Positions 63,406 through 64,000 of a DNA stretch of 64,000 nt are shown here, piece by piece (the stretch's first letter is position 1; each line of letters starts with the position of its first letter). The translations under genes were made by a program, and so were the position numbers. The stretch spans positions 1,860,001 to 1,924,000 of the forward strand of contig CM070914.1 in the NCBI GenBank assembly GCA_036417435.1, read 5' to 3'. Origin of the DNA: Inia geoffrensis (Eukaryota > Chordata > Mammalia > Artiodactyla > Iniidae). The notes under the pieces were generated by a model. The model had not been told where the DNA came from. It was given only the letters and a program-made list of their open reading frames with translations, and did not search any database.

Positions 63406-64000
63406 GTGCATCATGCGAACTGCCTCAACCAAGCAACGCACTTGGTATGTGTGGGGCCGTCTGACTCTTCAAAAGTCTGCAGTGCCACGGGAAGAGCAGG
63501 CCTGAAATTGCAGTCAGAACGCACGCTGACTCTCTCCTGGCGCCAGGGTGAGTTCAGGCAGGAGGCCGTACATGGAATGCGAAGCCCAGGGTTTCTCTGA
63601 GTGCAGCTCAGACTAGGGTAATGGGTAAAATTTCGACGGCCTGAGGGACGTGCCAGAACGGTGTTCCTGAACCTCTGTGAGTGCTGGGGTACTTAAGCTG
63701 CTCCAAAACAGAGTGCAGTGCGTTTCCCTACACTCAGCATACACAGAGTGGCTCCAAAGGGCTACGGGACTGGATGTTGCTCAACAGACACAGGTGGGCC
63801 TGGGAGTACTTAGTGTACCTGGCAGTAACAGGATGCCCACATGAGCCTCCTAGGTGTCTGTAAAATCATACTGCCATTTAAGATATGCAGAGCAGAGGTC
63901 ACATGCTCATGGAAAGTGCTGGACACCTAAGTTCCTACAAGTAAATCAAAGCCTAACCTCCAGGCATGTATTTATGCTGGGTGCGCATTGTGACGCAGCA
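63406..64000 (+). repeat. Partial monomer U47 (first 595 bp), window edge
   Basis: TAACC present, GCATTGTGACG as in U45/U46; private CACCTAAGTTCC, AAGTAAATC and CATGTATTTATG. Truncated by the window, not by unique sequence. Confidence 0.97.

Larger units (their letters stand above)
1..64000 (+). repeat. Tandem satellite/macrosatellite array, ~1.37-kb unit, 46 complete copies
   Basis: The motif GTGCATCATGCG (with rare single-base variants) recurs at 1372-1387-bp spacing across the whole window, always on the + strand. Every base can be assigned to a unit. Unit lengths are 1373 (19 units counting the single 1372), 1376-1378, 1380-1381, 1385 and 1387. Lengths are explained by TAACC (+5), TTC (+3), a T deletion (-1) and a few private indels. 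There is no interspersed element, inversion or unique spacer. This is seen directly. The vertebrate/mammalian origin is inference, and the family is not recognised. No protein-coding or RNA gene is supported anywhere in the array. Confidence 0.99.

Noticed and set aside
1..64000. CRISPR array or bacterial repeat region
   Set aside because: The period is 1.37 kb with no short repeat/spacer alternation. There are no bacterial-type genes and no plausible operons.

Overview
The whole window is one uninterrupted head-to-tail satellite (macrosatellite) array. A unit of about 1.37 kb repeats from the first base to the last, always in the same orientation: a 51-bp partial unit, 46 complete units of 1372-1387 bp, and a 595-bp partial unit. 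I see no unique flanking DNA, transposon insertion, inversion, RNA gene or credible protein-coding gene. Both edges cut through the array, so it extends beyond the window. Units are phased here on the recurring GTGCATCATGCG; this phase is arbitrary.

The DNA is eukaryotic in character, and a vertebrate, probably mammalian, nuclear genome is the most likely source. This is inferred from a long homogenised array, roughly balanced base composition and moderate CpG depletion (about 40 CpG in the first 1373-bp unit by hand count, perhaps half of random expectation). I do not recognise the monomer, so neither the family name nor the species is assigned.

Layout: 1-19,312 (U1-U14) is a mixture of short 1373-type and long 1381-type units. 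It contains a near-identical duplication of at least 3.7 kb (1-3704 = 12,384-16,087) and a patchwork zone (U12-U14). 19,313-27,580 (U15-U20) holds unusually diverged units with many private changes. 27,581-56,502 (U21-U41) is a higher-order domain of three unit types (A 1381 bp, B 1380 bp, C 1373 bp), usually in the order A-B-C (4134 bp), with extra C units and A/B/C hybrids. 56,503-64,000 (U42 to the end) is a second diverged family, increasingly different to the right.

Nearly all length variation comes from three indels: a 5-bp TAACC, a 3-bp TTC and a 1-bp T in GGGCCCTAGG. All four combinations of the first two occur although they lie about 100 bp apart, which shows exchange or conversion between units. 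Inside the monomer, about 310 bp is present twice as an old, diverged duplication about 480 bp apart. This indicates that the 1.37-kb unit grew from something smaller and that the TAACC-containing form is probably ancestral.

Many short open frames (60-144 codons) recur once per unit. They overlap in several frames and on both strands, mostly begin at GTG rather than ATG, and are conserved only because the DNA is. None is annotated as a gene.
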